This document shows, piece by piece, positions 29,421 through 41,166 of a stretch of DNA of 64,000 nt. The position numbers and the translations under genes were made by a program. Each line of letters begins with the position of its first letter. Position 1 is the stretch's first letter. The stretch comes from Hydrangea macrophylla (Eukaryota; Streptophyta; Magnoliopsida; Cornales; Hydrangeaceae), in the NCBI GenBank assembly GCA_033977485.1, contig CM066982.1, positions 35,380,218-35,444,217 on the forward strand, read 5' to 3'. The notes under the pieces were generated by a model that searched no databases, had not been told where the DNA came from, and saw only the letters and a list, made by a program, of their open reading frames with translations.

Positions 29421-31040
29421 TGCAAAGCGGAGGTATTTGTAAAATACAACCGCGCTAAAAGAAAGAATTGTATTAGTTTTTATCATAACTTTCCGTTTTA
29501 TCTGCAATTTGCATTACAAGGCTAATTTTTATACAATATGATTAATCTATGATAAGTTGTATTGTTTTAGCTGTTGTTTGTGCAGATCACTGCTGTGTGG
29601 ACTAAACAGATAAACATCAGGATAAATGGAATGCTGGAATGAAAACAAGAAAAGTCAAAGCTGAAATTTGATGTTCGATCGATCTAACATAGTTCGATCG
29701 ATCGAGCGTTCGATCGCTTGAAGAGTGTTAAAGCGCTTGAGGCTTACGGGTTCGATCGATCGAGAGAATTTCGATCGATCGAACGGGGTATTTCCAGTAA
29801 CATTCGTGTGCGCAGCAGATGCGGTTTTTTTAACCCTAGTTCTTTGGTTTTCTTATATATATGTGTATTGTATACGTCCAGAGGGACGCCCACATTATAT
29901 TTTTACAGCTTTAGAGAGAGAGATAGAGAGTTTGCTTGTGTTTTGTAGGTTTTCATTGAGTTTTTACATTGTGAACCGGATTTCACTAAGTTAATACTAG
30001 TACTCTTCATTCCAGGTTATTTATATATTGCTCATTTACATTCTGCACTTTGTAGTCGTAGTTTAATCGTTCATCTCGTGGTATTGTATGCTAGATATTC
30101 TCGAATCCATAGTTTTTATAGTTTTCATGAAAAACTCGCAACCAAACAAGGTTTTAATGTTTTCTTACGTTAAATATCAATCTGTGACACTCCAAACGAT
30201 GTCTGAGTAGTCCCAGGTTGGGAGAACACGATGAAACAGTGATCTCTAGCTTCTGCCATGCAGCAGAATAATCGCTGTGTTCGATCGATCGATCGAACCA
30301 GAGACAGTCAAGCGATCGAAGTCAATTCGATCGATTGAGGGATGAAGGTCTTCGATCGATCGAAAGCGCGTCGATCGATCGAACTCCCTGATTCTTGAGG
30401 ATGTTCCCTGCAGTATTCCAGGACCTCTTGTTTTAAGATTTGTTATCATTCTGTCCCAGAAATGCTCAGTTTGTCAAAACAGCTTTTAAAACTAAGGCCC
30501 TAAGGCATTTTCTTTCAATACATTTTGCAAACCATCTTCAATGCTAACACCATTGAGGATGCGAGTCTTAACTATTGGATTAAACCGCTTTTACGTATTT
30601 TAATTTAACTGTGATGATATGGTCCCGGTCATGAAAGGGCCATGGATTCTCCATCTTTAGAGGAATACGGAAAACTGTGGGTGATGTACTCCGTTGTGCT
30701 TCAAGACAAATGCATGGTAGATGGTTAGATTACTGCGGATTCGTGTAATCCCAACACTTTCTTCTTAAAGTTAAACATCCTAATTTAGAGTACTATTTTA
30801 ATTAGCTAGTTAGATCGTTAATTTAATCTTAATTATTTTCATTAGTAATCTTAGCTGTGGAACTTTGTGTTCTGCACCATCGTTCAATCTTATTCATTTT
30901 GTTTTGTTTTCTTTGAGGATAGTCTAATTCAATAGGTCAACACCTTCCCTGTGGGATCGACCTGGTCTTACCAGTTACTACTTGAACGTCTACCTACACT
31001 TGGGTATTGCACAAGAGCGCACAAGATTTTTCACGTGTCA
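29421..31040 (+). repeat. 3' LTR of the full-length Athila-like element
   Basis: This is nearly identical to 16539-18173. It has word clusters at 29673-29784 and 30280-30382 and a TATATATAT stretch near 29855. CTCGG (31041-31045) follows it. Confidence 0.93.
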
Positions 31041-32370
31041 CTCGGTACTCTCCATCAAAAGTCGGCAAGAGGAAAGAGGTTTGACCGCTTGTATCTCCTC
31101 AGGGGCGGCATAGGCAACGCGCTCCCAAGGCGTCCAATCAACATTAGCAGCCGTCAGTCCGGTTAGGAAGTTTCTGAGCAAAACAATCCGGTGGGCCCCA
31201 CTCTTCACCCCGACAACATCCCTCCACCATCTCAAGCCTCGTGGGAACAAAGGCACAGGAGCCATACCATCCTCGTCTTCGCCTGATTCATCCGTAGGGG
31301 AGGGAGCCAACATCTTCAGGTACTCGAAGCTCCAAAGCTGTACAGACAAAGGAAAAAATCAGAAAAAAAATAATACAGAAACTGAAAAGTCGGAATATAA
31401 AGCAGGATGCAGCATATACCTCCCAAGCTCGCCAAAATCCCCCGGTTGATTTAACATCACCTCGGGAAACCTCAACCATGTGCTTGTAAAGATGGGCCAA
31501 GGCAGCACTGCCCCAGTCGTAAGAAGGGATCTCGTCGATGGTCGCCAGGCAAGAGAGAAGTCTCAAGTTCACTCGGTCATTCCGTGTCGCAAAGATTGAG
31601 CAGCCAAGGACATACAGAAGATACACCCTCAAAAGTTGGGACTTGTTCAGGTTATGATCCCCTCTGCCATAAGCCCGGTAAAGCCAGCCGCAAGGAAACC
31701 AGTACCTCTCCAAATTGGGAGGAACAGCCCCAATCAACATCTCTACAGCCTCAGGGTCGATCTCATAGAAATAATCCAGAATCAGGCGCTTCCCGCCTAC
31801 CCTCAAACCAGTAATCATGGAAAAGTCGAAGGGCGTCATGGTCATCTCGCCGAACGGCAGGTAGAAAGTATTGGTGGTGTCCCACTACCTCTCAGCCAAA
31901 GCATAAAAGTGTGCCAAATCATTGCTGCTTTTCAAAACCAGACGAACAAAGCCTCCGAACCCAGCGTCATCGACCATCCTCTTGACGGTGGGCGAGAGTT
32001 GAGTATACCACAAGAAAGCATGAGCGAGGCTACCATGGCCCTTCAGTGTTACTTCCGGCACCTGCACATACCAGAGACGACAAAAGCAATGCACAAAATC
32101 ACTATTCATGACCCGAGGTCCAAATTCGCAAAATCAACATTTGAGCACAAATCGAACTTCTAACGATCTCTAGGTGCACACTATGGCTCACAAAACTAGC
32201 ACAATACATGGAAATAGTCCTAAAATGTCAAAGGTTTCACATACCAAGCTCGCTAGTGCCGCGACCGAAATATGATGTTGGGGGTCCCGTAAAATCAAGT
32301 CCGGGGTTTGCATCTCGGCTTTCATCCGTTCCTTGGCCTTCTTAGACGGTCTCCTCGAGGTCGAAGCCAT
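31041..32370 (-). pseudogene. Antisense PMD gene of the Tat element, 5' half (exons 1 to 3)
   Basis: Exon 1 is 32370-32245 (ATG, then a basic start SRRPSKKAKERMK). Exon 2 is 32061-31420 and exon 3 runs from 31337 into the insertion at 31041. Introns of 183 and 82 nt have GT-AG ends and phase 0. Exon 2 encodes a plant mobile domain (aminotransferase-like PMD): FGEMTMTPFDFSMITGL, LLRVYLLYVLGCSIFA, SYDWGSAALAHLYKHM and the G-FWRAWE end. Joined over both halves the gene would code for about 562 residues. A TAG at 31887-31885 replaces the tryptophan that the other copy has in ERWWDT. PMD proteins occur in transposons and in host silencing or genome-stability factors, so a nuclear role is plausible but unproven. 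Confidence 0.78.
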
Positions 32371-32591
32371 GGATCTACAAAGAAAATGGAAGTCAAAATT
32401 AAACTTTCTTCTTGAAAAATTGAACAAACCAAAACACCAATTTAAATTCCAACTACGGGGTAGGATTACTCACCTGAGCGCGCACAAGCTGAGTTTTGGC
32501 GATTTTTGGCTCCAAAAACACCCCAAAATGGCCAAGAATGAGCTTCAAAAGCTCAAAAACCCGAGAAATACAAAGATGGAGTCCGGCCACC

Positions 32592-32668
32592 CAGTGCCGC
32601 CGCGGCACTGGCCAACTGTCGCCGCGGCACTGGCCCAGTGCCACCGCGGCACTGCTCACCGCGGGCAC
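32592..32668. repeat. Palindromic word cluster upstream of the antisense PMD gene
   Basis: AGTGCCGCCGCGGCACT and variants occur three to four times, about 220-300 bp upstream of the ATG at 32370. The same word is in the LTR of this family (35162-35200). Confidence 0.7.
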
Positions 32669-32959
32669 CGCTTTGCTCCGTTTTGCTCCGTTTCGCTCTA
32701 TTTTGACCTGTTTTGACCTTTTTCAGCCTATTTTTGGCCCCGATCAGCCCTGGTGGCCCATTTCGGTCAAGATTTGTCAGGTTTTACCCCAAGCAGGCTA
32801 AAAGTTGTCAGAACTACCTCCAGTAGGCAGAAACTGGGAAAAATTGACTCCCGAGGACCCGAATCGGCTATTTCAAAACAACCGTCGTAAATTTTGATCA
32901 AACACGAGAGTTCCGAGAACGAATCCTGGATTTTGGCTAAGGCACCAAAAACTAAGAAA

Positions 32960-33520
32960 AGAGATTCCCCGAGAACCCCGCATCATCCCCCGAGGACAGA
33001 AGCAGAAAGATACCAGCTCCCGGAGGCCCCGACAGGCCCTCTTGGATTAAGCACCGCAAGATTTGATCAACCGTGAGAGATTCAGAGATGAGTCCTGGTT
33101 CCCGATCAAGGAAAAGAGATTCCCCGAGAACCCCGCATCATCCCCCGAGGACAGAAGCAGAAAGATACCAGCTTCCGGAGGCCCCGACAGGCCCTCTTGG
33201 ATTGAGCACCGCAAGATTTGATCAACCGTGAGAGATTCAGAGATGGGTCCTGGTTCCCGATCAAGAAAAGAGATTCCCCGAGAACCCCGCATCATCCCCC
33301 GAGGACAGAAGCAGAAAGATACCAGCTCCTGGAGGCCCCGACAGGCCCTCTTGGATTGAGCACTGCAAGATTTGATCAACCGTGAGAGATTCAGAGATGA
33401 GTCCTGTTTCCCGATCAAGGAAAAGAGATTCCCCGAGAACCCCGCATCATCCCCCGAGGACAGAAGCAGAAAGATACCGGCTCTTGGAGGCCCCGACCGG
33501 CCCGTAAAATTTGATCAAAA
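32960..33520. repeat. Tandem repeat, unit about 154 bp, 3.6 copies
   Basis: The phrase GATTCCCCGAGAACCCC recurs at about 32964, 33119, 33272 and 33428. The array lies upstream of the antisense gene pair. It is matched by an inverted array at 42755-43275. Open frames across it are repeat artefacts. Confidence 0.85.
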
Positions 33521-34320
33521 GAAGCAGTCGAAGAGAGATCCTAGAAAGAGTCGCTTCATCCCCAACAGATTCAGATTAATCATCAGCGGATTCATACACC
33601 GTCAGTTCGATCATAGTAGTCCATTGTCGACTCATCATCTCGATGCAAACATCGTTTGTTCATTAATCATCATCGCTCTTATTCAAAATATGCCATGGGG
33701 CTTCCATGTTCATCATGTGACATCTCAGGATTTCATGATCATCCCTTGACTTCTGTGTCCATCTCTTAATTTCCAGGGCTCCCGTGTCCGTCGGTTATTT
33801 GCCAAAAGGCATCTCCGATTATAGTCCTCTGGGACCCCACGTTCGATTACATCCGCTTACAAAGCACAGAAATTTGCCCCTAGACCCAAAGTCTTCTAAA
33901 CCTTGATGTCCTTATCCAAGTCATCCACCACATCACAGTCACAAACACTAGCACAACACCAGCCCACTCGGAGTGGCACACCCCACAGCACCTGCTCATA
34001 CTAGGATCATAACACTAGACATGATAGGACTCATGACATAATTCATATCACATCCATGCATTGCATATCATCCTCATAGCATAGCATATGCCTGTCTCGT
34101 TGTGCATGTGTGATTTGTTCCTTTGTGCCCTGAACTATGCCCTGGTCTGATTCCCCCTGGGATACGTAGGCAGCTCACGCAGAGCGTGACTAGCACTAGC
34201 CTCAGTATCATTGCATCTTTTGCAACGCTTTTTATTATCCTAAATCTATAGCCTCCAAAAGTCCTCTCTTCAAAACTTTGGCACTCGCTTGCGACATCCG
34301 TTGCCTCGCAAGTTCCTGCC
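33521..34320. other. Noncoding end of the Tat internal region
   Basis: There is no credible ORF. It holds one copy of the CTGATTCC / GATACGTAGGCA motif (about 34128-34190) also found after pol. It continues to the polypurine tract. Confidence 0.6.
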
Positions 34321-34334
34321 AAAGAGGGGCAAAC
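34321..34334 (+). other. Tat polypurine tract
   Basis: AAAGAGGGGCAAAC lies directly before the LTR start TGTAGACACC. The orientation agrees with pol on the + strand. Confidence 0.8.
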
Positions 34335-34608
34335 TGTAGACACCCTATTTTGTCAGCTATTGGATTTAGGAGACCCATAGCTTGGTGGTTCACAATGATC
34401 GTAAAAAAAGGACTCCTGGAAGTCAGCTCTATCTCTCAGAATGCTCAGATTGACCAAAATGCCCCTGAAAGCCCGAAGACTCCCAGATTTGGCCCCGAAG
34501 TTCTAAAAACATGCTATGTCGTAAGAAAAATGATAAAATGAGTTTTTAAGTAAAACCGGATGAAATCGTCAGCTCCCAGAGACCCCCGGAAGTCCCGGAA
34601 GTTCCCCG

Positions 34609-34654
34609 TTGACCGGTTTGACCAAGGTTTGACCAGGTTTGACCAAGTTTGACC
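34609..34654 (+). promoter_or_regulatory. Array of five TTGACC (W-box type) sites in the Tat LTR
   Basis: TTGACC recurs every 10-11 bp, five times. A second group with two TTGACC and one TTGACT is at 34778-34804. TTGAC[C/T] is the core bound by plant WRKY transcription factors. The array is in the U3 part, upstream of the TATA box. WRKY control is inference. Confidence 0.5.
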
Positions 34655-35161
34655 GAAATCGTTTAAATTCACCAGAATCCTTAGAAAAGTATTAAAATGA
34701 GTTTAAAAGAGAATCGAGCGAAAACGTCGGCTCCTGGGAGCTCCCGGAGGTTCCCAGAATTTCCCGGGATTCCCAGGTTTGACCAGTTTGACCAAGATTT
34801 GACTTTGGAATTGGGGCACCGAAGCAATTTTCAAATATTTTTCATGGATACTAGAGGTCAATAGCTTTCCAACTGTATATCGCACATAATTCCTGGATTT
34901 AAAACGAATTTATTATGGATTTCCAAAGCCGAAAAAGGCGATCAAATCGGCTTTTATCGCGAATACCGTAAAACTTTTCAAAGTGACCTATCCCCGAACT
35001 ATTTTTTATGTAAATTAGACTCCATTACCTTTCCAACGGTATATCACAACCTCAATTTGGAGTTCGTACGCATCTTCTGTGAATTTCGGACGAAATAGGG
35101 CCTTTTCGCGAATACCGAAACCTCAGGGGGCCTAAACAGCATTATCTGGACGAAGGAGGAG

Positions 35162-35353
35162 CAGTGCCGCCGCGGCACTGGCCCACTGCCGCCGCAGTAC
35201 TCCCCTCCAGAATGGTGTTTTTTTGTAATTTTTTTTGGGGATTCATTTTGATTAATTAAAAACCAAAACGACATAGTTTTATGATTTCAAATGTTTGGAG
35301 CCAATGGGAATACTTTCTAAATCCCAAAATCACCCCAAGTTGGCCTATTTAAA
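35162..35353 (+). promoter_or_regulatory. Tat LTR promoter: CCGCGG word cluster and TATA box
   Basis: AGTGCCGCCGCGGCACTGG and a second, slightly changed word stand at 35162-35200, and TATTTAAA is at 35346-35353, about 145 bp downstream. The spacing agrees with the other two Tat LTRs. Confidence 0.55.
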
Positions 35354-37572
35354 CCCCCCATTGCTCTTCATTTTGGGGGAGTCAAATGCAAGTTTAGAGA
35401 AAGTTTGGGAGAGAAAGTTGTAGAGATAAGGTTAGAGCAGAGAGAAAAGAAGCTTTCTTCTTTGATTTTCAAAACAAAAGTGAGTTCTAAACTTTGTTTT
35501 TACTTCATTACTCCCATTTATTTCAACATTCAATACACCCAACCACCATTTTAGTGAGCATTTAAGAAAGTGGAAGATTCTTCCATGTCCAATGTCATTA
35601 CATATGAGTGAAACACCAATCTACAAGTTCAATACTTCATGAATATCATCTATTGATCATTATCTACTTGCTTGTTTATTCATTGTTTATCTCCTCTCAC
35701 CTCATTTCTTTTTTATTTTCTTTATTTACTTACTAGTTCATCATCATCTAAATGATGACATGAAGTTTGGGGTGAGTGAATCCTTATGGATAGTAGCTCT
35801 TGACCTCAAAAACATGTTTGATAGATGATGATCATAACTTCAATACCTCCAAGGCATCCTTGAAGTGTATTGAAGTTATGCTCAAATGAAAATAAGTTTC
35901 TCTAACAATCTTGGAGGTTCTTGATGATGAGTTGAATGTTGGCATTTTAAGTGGTTATAATCTTTATTGAGTATTGAAAATACTCTTTCAAAACCTCTAT
36001 TTCAAAACCCCCCTCAATCCCTCTCATTTTGATTTCAAGAAAGAAAACCTTATTTTCCCCAAAATCTTCAAAATAGTGAGTTAAAACAGTGAGTGAACTG
36101 AATTCAAAGATTTCTCTAGAACTCAATACTCAACATATAGATTCAAGGCCACTTGGAAAGTCTTCCTAACTCATTGGAGAACACCCATGATTTTTGGTTT
36201 GACTTGGAAGTACTTGAAAATGGTCCATTTGGACCCAAACATTCCTTCTAAACATTCTGCCTCTGCTGTTACAACATGATTGACTAACTTCCAACCTCTT
36301 TTCAGAAATATTTTCCAAAAGGGGTGGTCCCAACTTATTTTTCCCTTAAACTTCCATGTCTTAGAAAACGTTCTGTATAAAATGGGCCCCTATATCATTC
36401 GTTTTCATTTTCTAAGATTTTTCAACATTTCAGTCGACAGTACGGACTCTGTTTCTGAGTGACCTCTATTGTTCATATGATTTCTCTCAATCTGTGATAG
36501 TTATTAAAGATTGGCTTTTTGGGTTGTATTCTAGACACAATAAGGAACATCTCCATAAAGAATCATGCATTGAAAACGTCCCTAACCCCTCTTTTCAATT
36601 TTCCAAAAATTTAGTTACTGTTCTGTCCACTATTCACAGCAAGCACATTTTAACTTTTATTCTTTGATTTGATGCTTATATGCCTTCCAAATTAGTTCAT
36701 ATCTTAGGAAGTAGTTTATACTACATTTGTACATATCCCATGATGATTTCATTCATTCATTCATACACATTATAGACTTCTAAGTCATTCTAGGAATCCA
36801 TGAACACAAAGCACACCACAACCTTGGCACATTCTAGATACATACATTGCATCCATGCAAGATTTGGGGCCTTCATGGCTCCTAATCTAAGAAGATTATA
36901 AGGAATGAACTTGATCACACGTTCATGCTTCCCCTCGATCTAATCATCCTTTCTCATCCGTCCCGGGGATTGAGAGGTCTTCTTTTCTCAAAGATTAACA
37001 TGCATCATACTAGCTTGCTAAGCATATTTTGATTTCTTTGTTTATTTGTTTCAAGAACAATTCATGCCCCCTTTAGATTAGGAAGTCTTGATTATTTGAT
37101 ACATGATTAGATGATTTTTCCTAGGTTTATTTGTGTGATTTTCACTTTACATTGTATGATATTTGACTTAAATCTTATGAATGATATCTTATCTTTTGAT
37201 TTTCAATTTCAAGATTCTTATGTGATGTAATATACTATCATAGTATTAATTGCCGAACCATATATAGTATAAGATGATTATTTGGATGCTAATTGAGGCC
37301 CGTCGAGAGACGGAGCGAGTTGAGGGTGTTTTAGTCGTGACAAAGGCTCCTTCCTCTCTCGTACCAAAACCCCGAGCCAAGTTCTTTGGTTATGAAGGGT
37401 CGGTGCCCTTTATCCATTTGGGTGAGTCAAATTAGGTTTCTTGGTTCCTTAAAGACCAAGTGGCGACTCTGTATCTGTTTTCAACAGACCTTTTCTCTTT
37501 CCTTGATTCAAAAATCAAACAAGTTTCAAAAACATAACGAAGCGATGGAAACGCGGTATCCACAACTTGCAG

Positions 37573-38190
37573 TGAAACTTCCACAAGAAATTCAAGAATA
37601 TCCTGTTGAAGGATCTACTTTGGTTAGCTGGGATCAAACATCAGATTAGGAAGTTCAACCGTGATGCGGAGAATATTGGAAAAATAGATACCAATGCATG
37701 GTGTTGGTTAGAATGTGCACCCTCAGAACAGTGGCCTCTAGCATATGATGGTGGTCACCATTGGAGTATCATAACCACTAACCACGTCGAAGGATTTAAT
37801 TCAGTACTGAAGGGGGCCCGTGTTCTCCCAATAACTGCATGCGTCCAACTCATATTCTACCGGGTTGTAAAATATTTTAATGAAGGAAGGTTACTCGTGC
37901 AGAAATGTTTAAAAGATGGGCATACCTTCACGAAACACGTGGTAGATGAACTTGATAAAGAACAAAAGAAAGCTAATATCCACGAGTTACAGGCATATGA
38001 CAGGTATTTTTCATTACTAAATTTTCACTTACCATACTTATTTAGCTTTTGCAAACAATCTAATGACTGTTAATAAGTTAACTTTTGAAAATTTTCATTT
38101 AATAGGTCCACAGGGGAGTTCCAAGTTATCACACGGAGGAGTCAAACAAGTGGGGGTAACCGGCAAGTGGTGCGACTCAATTTGGGTCTC
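37573..38190 (+). pseudogene. MULE (Mutator-like) transposase, C-terminal fragment in two exons
   Basis: Exon one (to 38003) encodes KNILLKDLLWLAGIKHQI, then WPLAYDGGHHWSIITTNHVE and GFNSVLKGARVLPI, the conserved end of the MULE transposase core. Exon two (from 38104, after a 100-nt GT-AG intron) continues STGEFQVITRR and VVRLNLG, leading toward the zinc-binding SWIM region, which is missing. The 5' part is cut by the Tat LTR end at 37564. The enzyme would cut and insert DNA at terminal repeats; none are seen here. Confidence 0.8.
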
Positions 38191-38782
38191 ATCCAACAGG
38201 TACACATCAGGGAGCACGTAACCATGCGGTTCCACTAAGTATGGTCGCCACTCAAAATGGGCCTCATCCAACAGGTCCAGCTGATCTCTGTGTACACGAC
38301 ACACGTGAGTGCTGATGGTAAGTAGCTCCAAAGGAACCGTCCACCTAAGCAAATAAACAAAAATAAATTGTTACAGTACTCTACAATCATTTATGTTAGC
38401 ATAATTGAATGAAACACCAACTAGTACCTGCACCCACGTGGTCCAATTGGAAGATCCAGATGGGCCTGGAGCAGCTGAAAACCAATGGGAGGAATGCTAG
38501 ATAAGCCCGGCTTAATTGCCGGTATACACTCCCATACCCACATCTGCAACAACAACATACATCATAATTAATATGTACTTTTTTATTTATATAAATAGGG
38601 TTTACTTAATGAGATATTAAAACATACCTGCAATAACGTAATTGGGCCGCAAACGTCGCATACATGCATATGGGATGACCGACATAAGCATCAATACAAC
38701 CACGCCGATATGGCTGATCCCCAGCTCATGCGACCACATGCGTCCAAATCATGTAGCAACTGAAGGTACATCAACTTACCCT
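38190..38782 (-). pseudogene. Plant mobile domain (PMD) gene fragment, three exons, opposite to the MULE fragment
   Basis: Exons are about 38782-38628, 38543-38428 and 38344 to about 38190, with GT-AG introns. The first holds YLQLLHDLDACGRMSWGSA and ISAWLY; the next MWVWECIPAIKPG; the last HRDQLDLLDEAHFEWRPY. These are conserved PMD blocks in the right order. A TGA interrupts the first exon after AWLY. The gene is cut at 38782 by the second Tat LTR. The MULE reading frame and this gene meet tail to tail, which suggests one PMD-carrying MULE, but no terminal repeats prove it. Confidence 0.7.
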
Positions 38783-40974
38783 TGTATAGACACGCGGGAT
38801 TCCACCACTTTTGTTTGTTTTCCTTTGAAATTTGATTTGGATCAAAGAAAGAAAATGGTCTATTGAAAACAGATACAGAGTCGCCACTTGGTCTTTAAGG
38901 AACCAAGAAACCTAATTTGACTCACCCAAATGGACAAAGGGCACCGACCTTTCATAACCAAAGAACTTGGTTTGGGGTTTTGGTACGAGAGAGGAAGGCG
39001 CCTTTGTCGCGACTAAAACACCCTCAACTCGCCCCGTCTCTCGACGGGCCTCAATTAGCATCCAAATAATCATGTTTTACTATGTTTGGTTCGACAATTA
39101 ATACTATGATAGGTATATTACATTACATAAGAATCTTGAAAAGAAAGATCGAAAGGTAAGATATCACTCATAAGATCTAAGCCAAATATCACACAATGTA
39201 AAGTGAAAAATCACACAAATAAACCTGGAAAAATCGTCTAATCATGTATCAAGTAATTAAGTTTTCCTAATCTAAAGGGGACATGAATTGTTCTTGAAAC
39301 AAAATAATCAAAGAAATCAAAATATGCTTAGCAAGCTAGTATGATGCATGTTAATCTTTGAGAAAAGAAGATCTCTCAATCCCCGGGACGGATGAGAAAG
39401 GAGGATTAGATCGAGGGGAAGCATGAACGTGTTATCGTGATCATTCCTTATAATCTTCTTGGATTAGGACTCGCAAAAGCCCCAAATCTTGCATGAATGC
39501 AATTTATGATCCTAAAATGTGCAAAGGTTGTAGTGTGTTTGTGTACATGGTCTTTCTAAAGTGACTTAAAAGTCTAGAGAATGAATGAATGTATGAATGA
39601 AATCATCATGGGATATGTACAAATGTAGTATGAACTACTTCCTAAGACATGAGCCAATTTGGAATGCATGTAAGCATCAAATCAAAGAATGAAAGTTAGA
39701 ATGTGCTTGCTGTGAATAGTGGACAGAATAGTAACATGATCTTTTAGAAATTAAAAAGAGGGGTTACAAATGTTTTCAATACATGATTTTTTATGGAGAT
39801 CTTCCTTATTGTATCTAGAACACAACCCAAAAAGAAAATCTTTAATAAATATCACAGAGTGAGAGAAATCATATAAACAATAGAGATCACTCAGAAACAG
39901 AGTCCGTAATGTCGACTCAAATGTTGAAAAATCTTAGAAAATGAAAACGAATGATCTAGAGGCCCATTTTATACAGAAAGTTCCCAAAGACATTGAAGGT
40001 TAAGGAAAAAATAAGTTGGGACCACCCCTTTGGGAAATAGTTTCTGAAAAAGAAGTTGGAAGTCAACCAAGCTGCTGTGACAGCAGAGGCAGAATGTCTG
40101 GAAGGAATGTTTGGGTTCAAATGGACCATTTTTAACTATTTTCAAGTCAAACCAAAAATCATGGGTGTTCTCTAGTGAGTTAGGAAGACTTTCCAAGTGG
40201 CCTTGCATCCATACATTGAGTAGTGAGCTCTAAAGAAATATTTGAACTCAGATCACTCACTGTTTTGAAGATTTTGGGAGAAACTAGAGTTTTCTTTATT
40301 GAGATCAAAATGAGGGGTTTTAAGAGGGGTTTTGAAATAGAGGTTTTGAAAGTATATTTTCAATACTCAACGAAGATTATTGCCACTTAAAATGTCAACA
40401 TCAAACTCATCATCAAGAACCTCCAAGATTGTTGGAGAGATTTATTTTCATATTTGAACATAACTTCAAGGATACCTTGGAGGTATTGAAGTTATGATCA
40501 TCATCTATCAAACATGTTTTTGAGGTCAAGAGCTACTATCCATAAGGATTCACTCACCTCAAACTTCATGTCATCATCTAGATGATGATGAACTAATAAG
40601 TAAATAAAGAAAATCAAAAAAATAAATGAGGTAAGAAGAGATGAACATTATATATAAGCAAGTAGATAGCAATCAATAGATGATATTCATGATGTATTGA
40701 ACTTGTAGTTTGTTGTTTCACTAATATATGATGATATTGGACATGGAAGAAGCTTCCTCTCTCTTAAATACTCACTAAAATGGTGGTTGGGTGTATTGAA
40801 TGTTGAAGTAAATAGGAGTAATGAAGTAAAAACAAAGTTTAGAACTCACTTTTGTTTTGAAAATTAAAGAAGAAAGCTTCTTTTCTCTCTATTCTAACCT
40901 TATCTCTACAACTTTATCTCCCAAACTTTTCAAAGCTTACATTTGACACACCTAAAATGAGAAGCCATGGGGGG

Positions 40975-41166
40975 TTTATATAGGCCAACTTGAGGTGGTT
41001 TTGGGGTTTTAGAAGTGTTCCCACTAGCTCCAAACATCTGAAAACATAGAACTACGTCGTTTTGGTTTTTAATTAATCAAAATGGCACCCCAAAAATATT
41101 TGCAAAAACATACTGTTCTGGAGGAGAGTGTCGCGGCAGTAGTGGGCCAGTGCCGCGGCAGCACTG
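40975..41166 (-). promoter_or_regulatory. LTR promoter of the inverted Tat copy: word cluster and TATA box
   Basis: On the - strand AGTGCTGCCGCGGCACTGG and a damaged second word (41166-41128) precede TATATAAA (40982-40975) by about 145 bp. Confidence 0.5.

Larger units (their letters stand above)
16539..31040 (+). mobile_element. Athila-like LTR retrotransposon, full length, 14.5 kb
   Basis: Two LTRs (1635 and 1620 bp), a tRNA-Asp primer site, gag, protease, reverse transcriptase, RNase H, integrase, two extra ORFs and a polypurine tract are present, flanked by CTCGG. By eye the LTRs differ at about 22 positions plus a 15-bp indel, about 1.4%, so the insertion is recent but older than that at 4573. 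Pol is broken by one frameshift and one nonsense codon. Confidence 0.93.
1..37564 (+). mobile_element. Tat-lineage Ty3/gypsy retrotransposon, 5' part outside window, two nested insertions
   Basis: The element is seen as three pieces: 1-4572, 13240-16538 and 31041-37564. The gaps are exactly filled by two other retrotransposons, each flanked by a 5-bp duplication of Tat sequence. Order on the + strand is protease, G-patch, reverse transcriptase, RNase H, a second RNase H, integrase, noncoding repeats, two genes on the opposite strand, a polypurine tract and a 3230-bp LTR. Two RNases H and extra antisense ORFs after pol are known traits of the Tat/Ogre group. The pol gene has frameshifts and stops, so the copy is dead. 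The 5' LTR and gag lie left of the window. Confidence 0.88.
34335..37564 (+). repeat. 3' LTR of the Tat element, about 3230 bp
   Basis: The start TGTAGACACC is typical of Tat/Ogre LTRs. The end is placed at GGTATCCACA because similarity with the two other LTRs in the window stops there. It carries TTGACC arrays (34609-34654, 34778-34804), a CCGCGG word cluster (35162-35200) and a TATTTAAA box (35346-35353). The long AT-rich remainder has no gene. The right end borders a MULE fragment, so the outer target duplication cannot be checked. Confidence 0.85.

Noticed and set aside
33047..33418. Open frames across the 154-bp tandem array, also at 42693-43185
   Set aside because: The residues repeat with the DNA unit and the frames run on either strand. 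They are artefacts of the array.
37441..37480. Tat LTR end and primer site at AAGTGGCGACTCTG
   Set aside because: TGGCGACTC could be a primer site, but similarity among the three LTRs continues about 100 bp further to TATCCACA, which I use as the end.
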